A stretch of DNA of 64,000 nt from Flammeovirga sp. EKP202 (GTDB lineage: Bacteria > Bacteroidota > Bacteroidia > Cytophagales > Flammeovirgaceae), in contig NZ_JACVVP010000008.1 of assembly GCF_014534745.1 (NCBI RefSeq), forward strand, positions 1-64,000, given 5' to 3'. Position 1 is the first letter of the stretch. Each line of letters opens with the position of its first letter. The position numbers and the translations under genes were made by a program. A model generated the notes under the pieces. It was not told the origin of the DNA. It worked only from the letters and a program-made list of their open reading frames with translations, and did no database searches. Shown here piece by piece: positions 18,139 through 26,970 of the stretch.

Positions 18139-18162
18139 TACTTTTGCATGACGAATGCAAAA
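18139..18162 (+). promoter_or_regulatory. -7 box overlapping an inverted repeat, before tyrA
   Basis: TACTTTTG (18139-18146) fits the Bacteroidota -7 box. It overlaps a perfect 8-bp inverted repeat with a 5-base loop (18142-18149 and 18155-18162, arms TTTTGCAT). Such overlap is what an operator at the start site would look like. It lies 85 bases before the GTG start of the tyrA-like gene. Confidence 0.45.
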
Positions 18163-18230
18163 AGAATCTCGTTTGAATCTTCAAAAATGAAGTAATTTTA
18201 ACGAATATATAAAATCTGAGTGAGATAATT

Positions 18231-19103
18231 GTGGAACTAAACAAGCAAAAAATAGGAGTTGTTGGTGGTAACCAAGGATTAGGGAGCTGGGTTGTGAAAT
18301 TTTTCAGAGCACAGGGAATCGAAACAAGGTTTTCATCAAGAGGAAAAGAAAGTGAATTTGAGTCGAATAGACAGTTAGCAGATTGGGCGGATATTGTGAT
18401 CCTAGCAGTGCCTATCTCAGCAATGTCTAATGTGATGGAGGAAGTGTTTCCATCATTGGATGATAAGTACTTGGTAGATTTATGTTCAGTGAAAAAATTT
18501 GTGGTAGAGAAATACCTATCTCTAAGACAAGTCTATTCTGAAGTATTGCCAAGGTATCTTTCTATTCACCCTATGTTTGGTCCTTCAATCAAAAGCTTTG
18601 ATGGCAACGTGGTTTTGTTCAATCATGTGGATGGTGCTGAAGACCTAGAACAAGCTTTCAAGGCATTTTTTACTTCTCATAAAGGGATTGTAAAAGATGT
18701 TGAATATATCAAGCATGACAAGCAAATGGGATTAGTGCAAGGCCTAAATCACTTCAATGTTTTTGTGTCAGCCAAGACAATGGCAAGATATAACGAAGAC
18801 TTTGAAGATATTAAGAGTGTTGCTTCCCCTCCTTACAGAATTTTTATCGTATTTTATACTCGATATGTCATGCAGAATCCATTGCTATATGCTGACATTC
18901 AAATGAGAAATGAATTTGTGTATGAGGTAGTACGTATTTTCAGAGATGAAATGAACAAACTGTTTGATATCATTCAGACAAGAGATAGAGATTCATTCAT
19001 CGATTACATTTCAGAAATGCAGGGTTTCTTCTCTCAAAATGAGGGAGACATAGAAGTGTCGAGTCACTTGATGCAGAAGTTGAGCGAAAGGCTAGAAATG
19101 TAA
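18231..19103 (+). CDS. tyrA: Prephenate dehydrogenase-like protein
   Basis: A 290-residue NAD(P)-dependent dehydrogenase for the tyrosine pathway (prephenate to 4-hydroxyphenylpyruvate). The Rossmann motif is VVGGNQGLGSW (residues 10-20), followed by ADIVILAVPISAM, LVDLCSVK and the catalytic-histidine segment SIHPMFGPS (His113). The C-terminal half is helical as in TyrA dimers. There is no ATG in frame upstream; translation starts at GTG 18231. No chorismate mutase or ACT domain is fused. It stands alone with a terminator-free gap to the TPR gene 132 bases downstream. Substrate is inferred from the family; arogenate is possible. Confidence 0.82.
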   Translation: MELNKQKIGVVGGNQGLGSWVVKFFRAQGIETRFSSRGKESEFESNRQLADWADIVILAVPISAMSNVMEEVFPSLDDKYLVDLCSVKKFVVEKYLSLRQVYSEVLPRYLSIHPMFGPSIKSFDGNVVLFNHVDGAEDLEQAFKAFFTSHKGIVKDVEYIKHDKQMGLVQGLNHFNVFVSAKTMARYNEDFEDIKSVASPPYRIFIVFYTRYVMQNPLLYADIQMRNEFVYEVVRIFRDEMNKLFDIIQTRDRDSFIDYISEMQGFFSQNEGDIEVSSHLMQKLSERLEM

Positions 19104-19235
19104 TCTTAATGCTGTAAACAATTACACATTTTACATTGTTGTAAGTTTAGATTAGAATAAGAAATTATTTACTGCTTTTTTCAGAAGAAGGGAAAGGATA
19201 AAAATTTGGAAGTGAAGTTCACTTCATAAATAGAT

Positions 19236-19994
19236 ATGGAAGAATATAGTCAAGGTTTAGAATTGATTAAAGAAGGTAAGTACACTGAAGCCGTGTCTTA
19301 CTTTAATGCTGTATTAAAAGAGAACGAGAAAAATGTGGGTGCTTTCTACCACCGATCAGTTGCTCGTTACAAAATGAAGGCTTATGACGGTGCATTAGGA
19401 GATATCAATAAAGCGATTAACCTTCAGCCGTTGAATGCAGACTTTTTCGCTCACCGTGGAATTGTATTGCATATGCAAGGAAATAGCAAGAGAGCTATTC
19501 TTGATTTTGATAAAGCCATCCAAATAGAACCTCAAAACCCTTTCAGGTACTCTAGTCGTGCATTCGTGAAAGCACACATGAAAGACACAAAAGGGGCCAT
19601 TGCTGATTATGAAAAGGCCATTGAGTTGGACCCTGAAGATGCAATTGCACACAACAACCTTGGGTTAATTCAAGAACAGACTGGAGCTTGGGACAAGGCT
19701 CAAGAGCACTACAAAAAATCAAATGATCTTGTAGGCTATGAAGGTATTGATCCTGAGAAAAAAGAAATCACAGAACTTTTAGAAGACTGGAAAGAAGAGA
19801 AAGCAAAGCAAGAGGAAGAACAACGTCAGTTGATTCAAGAAAAAGCGGCAATCTCTAAAGCTCAAATGGAACAACAACAAGCTGTTGGTGGTTTTTGGGG
19901 TATCGTTAAGAGCGTTTTTACTGATAAAGCAGTTTTCCAGGAGTTTATCGATTTCGTGAAAAACGGATTTAAACTACCAAATCAGAATAAATAA
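19236..19994 (+). CDS. TPR repeat protein
   Basis: A 252-residue protein with five tetratricopeptide repeats over residues 1-165 (each with the A-x-x-x-Y/F-x-x-A-I-x-x-x-P spacing, e.g. AIADYEKAIELDPEDAIAHN). A charged coiled-coil tail of Lys/Glu/Gln follows (170-215) and a short amphipathic C-terminus (SVFTDKAVFQEFIDFVK). No signal peptide, so cytosolic. It is a scaffold for protein binding; partners are unknown. A 16-base imperfect palindrome (19995-20010) abuts its stop but has no T run. Confidence 0.85.
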   Translation: MEEYSQGLELIKEGKYTEAVSYFNAVLKENEKNVGAFYHRSVARYKMKAYDGALGDINKAINLQPLNADFFAHRGIVLHMQGNSKRAILDFDKAIQIEPQNPFRYSSRAFVKAHMKDTKGAIADYEKAIELDPEDAIAHNNLGLIQEQTGAWDKAQEHYKKSNDLVGYEGIDPEKKEITELLEDWKEEKAKQEEEQRQLIQEKAAISKAQMEQQQAVGGFWGIVKSVFTDKAVFQEFIDFVKNGFKLPNQNK

Positions 19995-20263
19995 GTATAC
20001 TTAAGTGTACACACGTTAAATTGATTGATTCACGCTTATGAATTGAATTCAAATAAGAATTCATTTTAATCTTTAATTAAAGAGTGAAGGGAACTTTTAT
20101 AATTGGATCGTATTCTTTTATATTAAGCAAGAGTATTGTGTTACGAGATGTATAAATTGACGATTTTACACTCAAAATGATAACTTTCAAAATAGTAAAT
20201 CAACACTCTTTCTTTAAACCAATTTAGAGTAAACCTTAAACCAAAACTTGATTATCAACAGAG

Positions 20264-21526
20264 ATGAGCGGAACAAGCAATTACGTTAAAAAAGAAGAAA
20301 TTAATCATCTTAATGACGAAGAAATGTCGAAAAAAGATACCTCTCAGGAAGAAGTAAAAGATTCGGCTAACTTACTGCCTAATAACACAACTGGTGAAGA
20401 AAATAATGCTTCTGACCCAACAGCTGTTAATAAAACTCAGTCTTCAGCTAAAGAAGAAGAGGAAACGGAAGATTATTACTACAGGCCAGAGGATTTCAAC
20501 CTCACGGAAAAAGACTTACAGTCTTTAAATGAGTTTGATGAATTACGCATTGAAGTAGACCCCAAACAGACAGCCCTTAGAATTGATAAGTTTCTAGTAG
20601 ATAGAATTCCTAATCTATCTAGAAACCGAATTCAAAGTGGATTAAAAGACGGTCACTTCCTAGTGAATGGTTTGCCTGTAAAACCAAATTATAAAGTAGC
20701 AGCAGGTGATGTAGTGATGGTATTTATGCCAAAACCTAGAGCACAAGAAATTGAACCTCAAAATATCCCGCTTGATATTGTATATGAAGATGAGGACCTT
20801 TTGATTGTCAATAAAAAGCCTGGAATGGTGGTGCATCCTGGTTTTAATAATACATCAGGTACTTTGGTCAATGCCCTTTCTTATCATTTTAAAGACCTTC
20901 CAACTTCTTTCAACGGAAGTGATAAACCGGGGTTGGTTCACCGAATTGATAAGGATACATCAGGGTTGTTGGTGATTGCAAAAACAGAACATTCGCTAAC
21001 ACACTTGTCAAAGCAATTTTATGATCATACCATTGAGAGGACTTATAACCTTTTAGTTTGGGGTACTTTCCCGGATGAAGAAAAAGAAGGAACTATAAGA
21101 TCTATGATTGGTAGATCAGCACAAGATAGAAGAGTTTACACTGTACTTCCTGATGATGCAACCTATGGAAAGCATGCCATCACACACTATAAGGTATTGA
21201 AAGATATGCGTTATGTAAGTTTGGTAGAATGTAAGCTGGAAACGGGTAGAACACACCAAATTCGTGTTCATATGCGTTATTTAGGTCATCCTTTATTCTC
21301 AGATGCCATGTATGGAGGAGATAAAATATTGAAAGGAGTAAGTACTGGAAAATATAAAACATTCGTTGAAAATAATTTCAAGATTTGTCCACGTCAAGCA
21401 TTACATGCCAAGTCATTAGGATTTGAGCATCCTGTAACAGGAAAGTGGATGCAATTCAATTCAGAAATCCCTCAAGATATGCAAAGGTTAATTCGCAGAT
21501 GGGAAGATTTCTTAAGATATGGTTAA
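20264..21526 (+). CDS. rluD: RluA/RluD family 23S rRNA pseudouridine synthase
   Basis: Converts uridines to pseudouridine in large-subunit rRNA. After an acidic, low-complexity N-terminus (residues 1-95), an S4 RNA-binding domain (LRIDKFLVDRIPNLSRNRIQ, near 106-125) precedes the catalytic domain. The catalytic aspartate is in HRIDKDTSGLLVIAKT (Asp229), and the family motifs GRTHQIRVHMRYLGHP and PRQALHAKSLGFEHP follow. The N-terminal extension is unusually long, and a start at Met18 is possible. The gene ends in a strong terminator and is convergent with the YtfJ-like gene. RluD versus another RluA member cannot be decided from sequence alone. Confidence 0.88.
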   Translation: MSGTSNYVKKEEINHLNDEEMSKKDTSQEEVKDSANLLPNNTTGEENNASDPTAVNKTQSSAKEEEETEDYYYRPEDFNLTEKDLQSLNEFDELRIEVDPKQTALRIDKFLVDRIPNLSRNRIQSGLKDGHFLVNGLPVKPNYKVAAGDVVMVFMPKPRAQEIEPQNIPLDIVYEDEDLLIVNKKPGMVVHPGFNNTSGTLVNALSYHFKDLPTSFNGSDKPGLVHRIDKDTSGLLVIAKTEHSLTHLSKQFYDHTIERTYNLLVWGTFPDEEKEGTIRSMIGRSAQDRRVYTVLPDDATYGKHAITHYKVLKDMRYVSLVECKLETGRTHQIRVHMRYLGHPLFSDAMYGGDKILKGVSTGKYKTFVENNFKICPRQALHAKSLGFEHPVTGKWMQFNSEIPQDMQRLIRRWEDFLRYG

Positions 21527-21567
21527 AAAAGAAAAGCCTCACTGAAAAGTGGGGCTTTTTCTTTTTT
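21525..21567 (+). terminator. Terminator after the pseudouridine synthase gene
   Basis: Stem of at least 12 bp (arms 21530-21543 and 21548-21561) with a GAAA loop, followed by T-rich sequence. The A-rich left flank lets it act on the minus strand too, for the convergent gene at 21588-22181. Confidence 0.85.
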
Positions 21568-21587
21568 GAGAAATATATGATAATGGA

Positions 21588-22181
21588 CTATAAAGCAAAC
21601 TGAGCCATTTCCTCTTCAGTATATTTGTGCGATTCAGAAACATTGTTTTTGATTTCATTGATCACAAAATCTACTTCTTCTTTCGTTAGTTCTCCAGCCT
21701 TAAAGAACAATACTGTTCCATCAGCATCTACTAACAAGATTGGAAATGTATTATTGACATCACCCGTATTCCAGGCGTCTTGAATAAAACGTTTAGGGTC
21801 TGTAAGAATCAGAGCATCTGCTTCTTGCTTCGAACGTTTTCTCACCTGACGAGTCATAAAACGAATAATTCCGTTCGGATAAGGAGAGTCAGCAAGATTG
21901 ACAATGCCATAAGCTAAATACTCTTCATCAGGGAATTTCCATTTTTTTACTTCTTCAATAAAATATTCATTTTGTGAAGGCTTATCTGGATCAGGATAAA
22001 AGATTAATGTTACTTTCTCTCCTATACCTGGCGTAACCGCATCTTTGTTATTCAAATCACGGATATCCACTTTTTCTATTTTGTCACCTCTCTTTAAAGT
22101 GTTTTTTTCTTGAGCTTGAACAGAAATAGTTGTGAAAGCTATTAGTATAAAAGAGATAGAAAGTTGTAAAATCTTTTTCAT
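21588..22181 (-). CDS. Periplasmic YtfJ-like thioredoxin-fold protein without CxxC
   Basis: A 197-residue exported protein (signal peptide 1-23, ending SVQA-QE). The order of blocks follows E. coli YtfJ: GDKIEKVDI near the start, KVTLIFYPDP, a strand ending YGIVNLADSPYP, then ILTDPKRFIQDAWN and PILLVDADGTVLFFKAGELTKEEV. It has a thioredoxin-like fold but no cysteine in the mature part, so it cannot act as a disulfide reductase. YtfJ itself is poorly characterised. It is alone on the minus strand, convergent with the pseudouridine synthase gene. Confidence 0.6.
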   Translation of the reverse strand: MKKILQLSISFILIAFTTISVQAQEKNTLKRGDKIEKVDIRDLNNKDAVTPGIGEKVTLIFYPDPDKPSQNEYFIEEVKKWKFPDEEYLAYGIVNLADSPYPNGIIRFMTRQVRKRSKQEADALILTDPKRFIQDAWNTGDVNNTFPILLVDADGTVLFFKAGELTKEEVDFVINEIKNNVSESHKYTEEEMAQFAL

Positions 22182-22342
22182 GAGTTTTTTTCATTTAATA
22201 CAGTTCTAATAACGGAGCTGTTTTTGTTTGAGTTGAACTCATTTATATTTATTAAGTGACTTCAGAGGAGGATGTTAATTTGAGAAGGTTGTTTTGTATT
22301 GTGTTAATAATTAGGTAGGTATTGATAATAAGAAGGTTGCAG

Positions 22343-22382
22343 GCACAAAAAAAGCCTTTCATTATAGAAAGACTTTTATTGC
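22343..22382 (-). terminator. Possible weak terminator after the 22426-22620 gene
   Basis: An imperfect hairpin (arms AAAAGCCTTTC and GAAAGACTTTT, one mismatch) lies 45 bases downstream of the small gene's stop and is followed in the minus direction by T residues. Confidence 0.45.
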
Positions 22383-22425
22383 GAAAAAACTAAGATAATT
22401 CATATTGTTTTACCTTAATCTGTTA

Positions 22426-22620
22426 TTATTCATTTGTGTTTTTGAGTTTTTTATCAAAAACATTTTTGTTTAAAAATTCATTAAGTTGATCGACAGTGTA
22501 AGAGCTTTCAATTTCTCCTGAACTATTGATCTTGATGTCAAAGCCTTCTAATTCTCGATTGACTTTAGGCTTAGCTTCTGTGCGCTTAAAGTGATAGCGC
22601 TGTTTAATTGATCTAATCAT
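22426..22620 (-). CDS. Small conserved-looking protein, 64 residues
   Basis: Starts with a basic segment (MIRSIKQRYHFKRTEAK), then an IKINSSGEIESSYTVDQLNEFLNKNV block. The second part resembles a very small strand-helix unit. No membrane segment or signal peptide. I believe similar short proteins exist in Cytophagales but cannot name a family. It is isolated and preceded by 235 bases without genes; a weak hairpin follows it. Confidence 0.55.
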   Translation of the reverse strand: MIRSIKQRYHFKRTEAKPKVNRELEGFDIKINSSGEIESSYTVDQLNEFLNKNVFDKKLKNTNE

Positions 22621-22855
22621 AATAGATAAAAATTAGGTTTAAATTAATAGTAGTTGTGTCTTAATAAGACTGTGCTAGTAATGGGTATTTTACATACCTC
22701 TTGAATCATTAAGTTATTACAATTTACTGAAAATGCAGTAATTGAGCTAGTTGATGTACAGATTTGAGGATCTTTAAATAAAAATAGGTCCTTTCATAGA
22801 ATATGTTTTATTTTGTGTACAATAAATTCTTACTAAATTAATACAATACCAAAAA

Positions 22856-23785
22856 TTGAATATATTAGAGATTAGGGGTGTAACGAAAAAATACGCAAAT
22901 CATATTGCTTTGGACAACGTTTCTCTGACTGTACCTCAACAGTGTATTTATGGTTTGCTTGGACCTAATGGAGCAGGTAAAACTTCCTTGATTCGATCAA
23001 TAACTCAAATAATCTCTTTAGATGAAGGGGAAATCTATTTTAATGGACAATTATTAAAGCCCGAAGATGTATTAAGAATGGGCTATTTGCCAGAAGAGAG
23101 AGGGCTATATAAAAAAATGAAAGTAGCGGATCAGATTTTATACTTGGCACAATTAAAAGGGATGTCTTTAAAGGAGGCAAAAGCCAAGACTAAATTCTGG
23201 TTGGATCGTTTGGAGCTTAAACCTTGGTACAAAAGCAAGGTAGAGGACCTTTCTAAAGGTATGCAGCAGAAAGTGCAATTTATCACTACTGTAATCCATG
23301 AACCTAAATTATTGATTTTAGATGAGCCTTTTTCAGGTTTTGACCCTGTTAATGCACAATTGATCAGAGATGAGATTTTTAGATTAAGAGATTTAGGTTC
23401 AACTATTATTCTCTCAACACACCGTATGGAGTCTGTTGAACAACTTTGTGACCGAATAGCTTTGATCAATAAATCGAAGAAAGTATTGGAGGGAACGCAG
23501 TTTGACATTAAGAACGCCTACAGAAATCATCAGTTTGATCTAATCACAGAAGAAGAAGTAGAAATTTCTTCAACTCCTCATAAAGTAATCAGCCCTTCAG
23601 TGAAGGAGCTGTATGGATACAAACAAACTTTAAGACTTATAAATGCTTCCCCAAATCAATTATTAGAAGAGGCTGCACAGCAAAGTACAATCTTAGGTAT
23701 GCAGGAAAATATTCCTAGTATGCATGATATTTTTATTGAGGCAGTACAAAACGGGAATATTAAAACGACTTCGGAACAGCAGTAA
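22856..23785 (+). CDS. ABC transporter ATP-binding protein (NatA-like exporter)
   Basis: A 309-residue ATPase of an ABC-2-type exporter. Walker A GPNGAGKTS (residues 36-44), signature LSKGMQQKVQF, Walker B LLILDEPFSGFDP and the switch STHRME are intact. The last 80 residues resemble the DUF4162 tail of drug/sodium exporters. No ATG is in frame nearby, so the start is TTG 22856 (MNILEIRGVTKKY). The permease gene follows after 4 bases, so they form one operon. Substrate unknown; the NatAB sodium-exporter resemblance is not proof. Confidence 0.92.
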   Translation: MNILEIRGVTKKYANHIALDNVSLTVPQQCIYGLLGPNGAGKTSLIRSITQIISLDEGEIYFNGQLLKPEDVLRMGYLPEERGLYKKMKVADQILYLAQLKGMSLKEAKAKTKFWLDRLELKPWYKSKVEDLSKGMQQKVQFITTVIHEPKLLILDEPFSGFDPVNAQLIRDEIFRLRDLGSTIILSTHRMESVEQLCDRIALINKSKKVLEGTQFDIKNAYRNHQFDLITEEEVEISSTPHKVISPSVKELYGYKQTLRLINASPNQLLEEAAQQSTILGMQENIPSMHDIFIEAVQNGNIKTTSEQQ

Positions 23786-23789
23786 ACGT

Positions 23790-25109
23790 ATGAACAAAAT
23801 ACTTTTAATAATTAAAAGAGAATACCTGACGAGGGTAAGAAAGCGCTCTTTTGTGATCATGTCTATTTTAGGACCATTGCTTATTATTGGTTTTTATGGA
23901 ATCATCATTTGGGCAAGTATATCAGATGGCGATCAAAAAGAAATAGCAGTTGTTGATGAGTCAGGACTTTTTGAAAATGATTTTGACCATAATACTTCAT
24001 CCTTTAAGTTTTTAAGGATTTTTGGAGGTCTAGATCACGGAAAAGAGCAATTGAACAACGGAGAAATTGATGGTTTTTTATTTATACCCAAAGATTTTAC
24101 GATTGACAATACGAAAGGCGTAGTGCTTTTTGAATCAAAAGGTTTAGGAGCAAAAGCTGTTTCGGAATTGGAGCAAAGAATCCTCAAAAGAGTCAAAGAA
24201 TTAAAACTCCCACGACTTGGCGTTACAGAAAAGCAAATTAAGTCGTTGGACCAACCCATTCCCATAAGAACAGTTAGCCTTACCGTTGATGGTAAAGAGT
24301 CTGACAGCAATGTAGGTATCTCCAGTGTCATTGGAATTGTAGGGGGATTGGTGATTTATTTCTTTGTATTCATGTACTCCACTATGGTCATGAAAGGTGT
24401 ATTAGAAGAAAAAACAAGTCGTGTAGTCGAAGTTATAGTTTCTTCTGTAAAGCCCTTTCAATTGATGTTGGGAAAAATAATAGGAGTTGGAGCCGTTGGT
24501 TTAACACAGCTTTTTTTATGGATTGTGTTAGGTATTGTGGCGGTAAGTGCTTTATCTACTTTTGTAGATGTGCCTTATGAACAATTTGAACAATCTCAAC
24601 TATCGCAGATGAATGCTAACGTTCAGCAAGTAGAGCAAGTTGAAATTGATAAAATCACTAAACTCTATTATTCTATTGAAAGTTTTGATTTTGCTACAAC
24701 TACCTTGGTTTTTATCTATTACTTTATCTTTGCCTATTTGATGTATTCGTCACTTTTTGCAGCAATTGGAGCAAGTGTAGATAATGAAACCGATTCTCAG
24801 CAATTTATGTTGCCAGTCACCATGCCGTTGATTTTGGCAATCTCTCTTTCAGGAGGAGTAGTCTCTGATCCACAAGGAGCAATGGCTTTCTGGTTGTCAG
24901 TATTCCCATTGACCTCTCCAGTAGTAATGATGATAAGATTACCATTTATTGGATTTGGAACCGAAGTGGTCATTTCAATGGTGACCTTGTTGATAGGTTT
25001 TGTAGGGGCGCTTTGGGTAGCAAGTAGGATTTATAGAATAGGTTTGTTGACCTATGGCAAAAAACCAACTTATGCCGAAGTTTTCAAATGGATGTTCCGA
25101 AATAATTAA
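23790..25109 (+). CDS. ABC-2 family transporter permease (NatB-like)
   Basis: Membrane partner of the upstream ATPase. I choose ATG 23790 (MNKILLIIKREYLTRVRKR), 4 bases after the ATPase stop; the longer frame to 23724 would overlap that gene. One membrane segment (about 21-41) is followed by a large periplasmic domain (45-180) and about five C-terminal segments, with the diagnostic cytosolic helix KGVLEEKTSRVVEVIVSSVKP. The first 20 residues RKRSFVIMSILGPLLII are the usual ABC-2 start. About 440 residues, normal length. Substrate unknown. Confidence 0.9.
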   Translation: MNKILLIIKREYLTRVRKRSFVIMSILGPLLIIGFYGIIIWASISDGDQKEIAVVDESGLFENDFDHNTSSFKFLRIFGGLDHGKEQLNNGEIDGFLFIPKDFTIDNTKGVVLFESKGLGAKAVSELEQRILKRVKELKLPRLGVTEKQIKSLDQPIPIRTVSLTVDGKESDSNVGISSVIGIVGGLVIYFFVFMYSTMVMKGVLEEKTSRVVEVIVSSVKPFQLMLGKIIGVGAVGLTQLFLWIVLGIVAVSALSTFVDVPYEQFEQSQLSQMNANVQQVEQVEIDKITKLYYSIESFDFATTTLVFIYYFIFAYLMYSSLFAAIGASVDNETDSQQFMLPVTMPLILAISLSGGVVSDPQGAMAFWLSVFPLTSPVVMMIRLPFIGFGTEVVISMVTLLIGFVGALWVASRIYRIGLLTYGKKPTYAEVFKWMFRNN

Positions 25110-25509
25110 ACAAAACGTTTAAGTATAAAGTCAAAAATAAATTATAGTTAATTCTAATTTGTTTTTTGTGAGTACAACGCTAAAAAACGTATTAATAGTG
25201 GTTCTATTGATAGTTTTTTGAAGGAAGTAATCGCAAAATAATAAATAGAATTAGTATTAGATATTTTTGAATTTGTACTTACTAAATAAATGAATTTTAA
25301 TTCGGAATGTTGTTCGGACGGAATAGCATTGCGAATCGGCTAAATTATTAATGAAATTTCATGTGTTTTATGCCAATTTAACAATGGAAGATTTAATATC
25401 ATTTATTTAGAATATTTATAGCCCGTTTTACTTTTAAAAAGAAAAGAAGGCTTTTATATTTGTAGCCGATTAAGGAAATTTTAAAACTTATCTTTCCAAA
25501 TTTTTATTT
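25110..25509. promoter_or_regulatory. 400-base upstream region of nqrF with a -7 box
   Basis: TATATTTG at 25455-25462 fits the TAnnTTTG box, 48 bases before the nqrF ATG. No TTTG is seen at the -33 position. The rest is very AT-rich with no open frame. A small inverted repeat (25106-25111 with 25117-25122) abuts the exporter stop but lacks a T run. Confidence 0.55.
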
Positions 25510-26820
25510 ATGGAACTATCAGTAGTAGTACCTGCAGCGATTGTGGCCTTTACGGTCTTGATCCTGTTTTTGGTTTTCGTACTTCTATTCGCACAGATGA
25601 AGTTAGTTCAAAGTGGTGACGTAAGCATCGTTTTAAACGGTGATGAGTCTAACCCAGTAGTTGTTGCTGCGGGTTCAACACTTTTAACGACACTTTCAGC
25701 GCAAAAAATCTTTTTGCCTTCTGCTTGTGGTGGTGGTGGTACGTGTGCGATGTGTAAATGTCGCGTTACAGACGGTGGTGGAGATGTACTCCCTACCGAA
25801 GTAGGTCACTTAAGCCGTGCCGAACAACATGAAAATGTCCGCCTTGCTTGTCAGGTTAAAGTAAAAAATGACATGCAAGTAGAAATACCAGAAGAAATCT
25901 TCGGAATTAAGAAATGGGAGTGTGAGGTTGTATCTAACTACAACGTGGCATCTTTCATTAAAGAATTCGTAGTGAAGCTTCCTGAAGGTGAGACACTTGA
26001 TTTTGAGGCAGGTGGATATATCCAAATCGACGTTCCTGAAGTAACTGTAAACTTCAAGGATATCGATATCACTGCTCACCCTCGTATGGGTAAGAAACCA
26101 GACGAATACCAGCCAGAATGGGACAAATTCGGTCTTTGGGATCTTAAGATGGTTAACGATGAGGAGATCTTCAGAGCTTACTCAATGGCTAATCACCCTG
26201 CAGAAGGTAACATTGTCATGTTGAACATCCGTATCGCGACTCCACCTTGGGATAGAGCGAAAAACGGTTGGATGGACGTGAACCCAGGTATCTGTTCTTC
26301 TTACGTATTCTCACGTAAACCAGGTGATAAAGTAACAGTATCAGGTCCTTACGGTGAATTCTTCATCAAAGAGACTGACGCTGAGATGATCTATGTAGGT
26401 GGTGGTGCAGGTATGGCGCCAATGCGTTCGCACTTATTCCACTTATTCCACACATTGAAAACGGACCGTAAGGTACAGTTCTGGTATGGTGGTCGTTCTC
26501 GTCGAGAGTTATTCTACGAAGAGGATTTCAAGAAAATCGAGGATGAATTCCCGAACTTCCGTTTCTACAAAGTATTGTCTGAGCCGCTTCCAGAAGATAA
26601 CTGGACGCCTAAGAAAGATATGGATGACAGAGAAGGCGATGGTTTCGTTGGATTTGTTCACCAAGCTTTAATTGACAACTACTTAGGTAAGCATGAGGAG
26701 CCAGAGGAAATCGAATTCTACTTCTGTGGACCTCCTATGATGAACGCAGCGGTAATTAAGATGACTGAGGACTTCGGTGTACCGAAAGAAAATGTATTAT
26801 TTGACGACTTCGGTGGTTAA
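25510..26820 (+). CDS. nqrF: Na+-translocating NADH:quinone reductase subunit F (NqrF), orphan
   Basis: A 436-residue flavoprotein that takes electrons from NADH into the Na+-NQR complex. A membrane anchor (residues 6-28) is followed by a 2Fe-2S domain with Cys73, Cys79, Cys82 and Cys114 ([14 protein letters not shown]), the FAD-site motif RAYSMANHP and the NADH-site [12 protein letters not shown]. Length is normal. The gene stands alone, whereas NqrF is normally the last gene of nqrABCDEF; none of A-E is here. Codon choice is strongly biased to frequent C-ending codons, as expected of a highly expressed gene, with a strong terminator after it. Other reductases of this class are less likely. 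Confidence 0.93.
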   Translation: MELSVVVPAAIVAFTVLILFLVFVLLFAQMKLVQSGDVSIVLNGDESNPVVVAAGSTLLTTLSAQKIFLPSACGGGGTCAMCKCRVTDGGGDVLPTEVGHLSRAEQHENVRLACQVKVKNDMQVEIPEEIFGIKKWECEVVSNYNVASFIKEFVVKLPEGETLDFEAGGYIQIDVPEVTVNFKDIDITAHPRMGKKPDEYQPEWDKFGLWDLKMVNDEEIFRAYSMANHPAEGNIVMLNIRIATPPWDRAKNGWMDVNPGICSSYVFSRKPGDKVTVSGPYGEFFIKETDAEMIYVGGGAGMAPMRSHLFHLFHTLKTDRKVQFWYGGRSRRELFYEEDFKKIEDEFPNFRFYKVLSEPLPEDNWTPKKDMDDREGDGFVGFVHQALIDNYLGKHEEPEEIEFYFCGPPMMNAAVIKMTEDFGVPKENVLFDDFGG

Positions 26821-26845
26821 TCAATACATTCAAATATATACAAAG

Positions 26846-26875
26846 AAAGACTGTTCGAAAGGGCAGTCTTTTTTT
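26846..26875 (+). terminator. Terminator after nqrF
   Basis: An 8-bp stem (26846-26853 with 26864-26871) sits in an eight-base loop context and is followed by a run of T, 26 bases after the stop. Confidence 0.8.
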
Positions 26876-26917
26876 GTTAAAAGAAAGATTTGTAGCTCAA
26901 GAACTATTTAAAGTTAT

Positions 26918-26925
26918 TAACTTTG
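26918..26925 (+). promoter_or_regulatory. -7 box (TAACTTTG) upstream of the CHAT-TPR gene
   Basis: Matches TAnnTTTG, 45 bases before the ATG. A TTTG at 26889-26892 is 25 bases upstream, slightly too far for the usual spacing. Confidence 0.45.
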
Positions 26926-26970
26926 TATTATCCCCTATAGAATTAGTACCTAATAATAACTCAATCCTGT

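Noticed and set aside
19995-20010. Imperfect palindrome (GTATACTT/AAGTGTAC) after the TPR gene
   Set aside because: It has no T run and no repeat elsewhere, so it is neither a clear terminator nor a clear operator.
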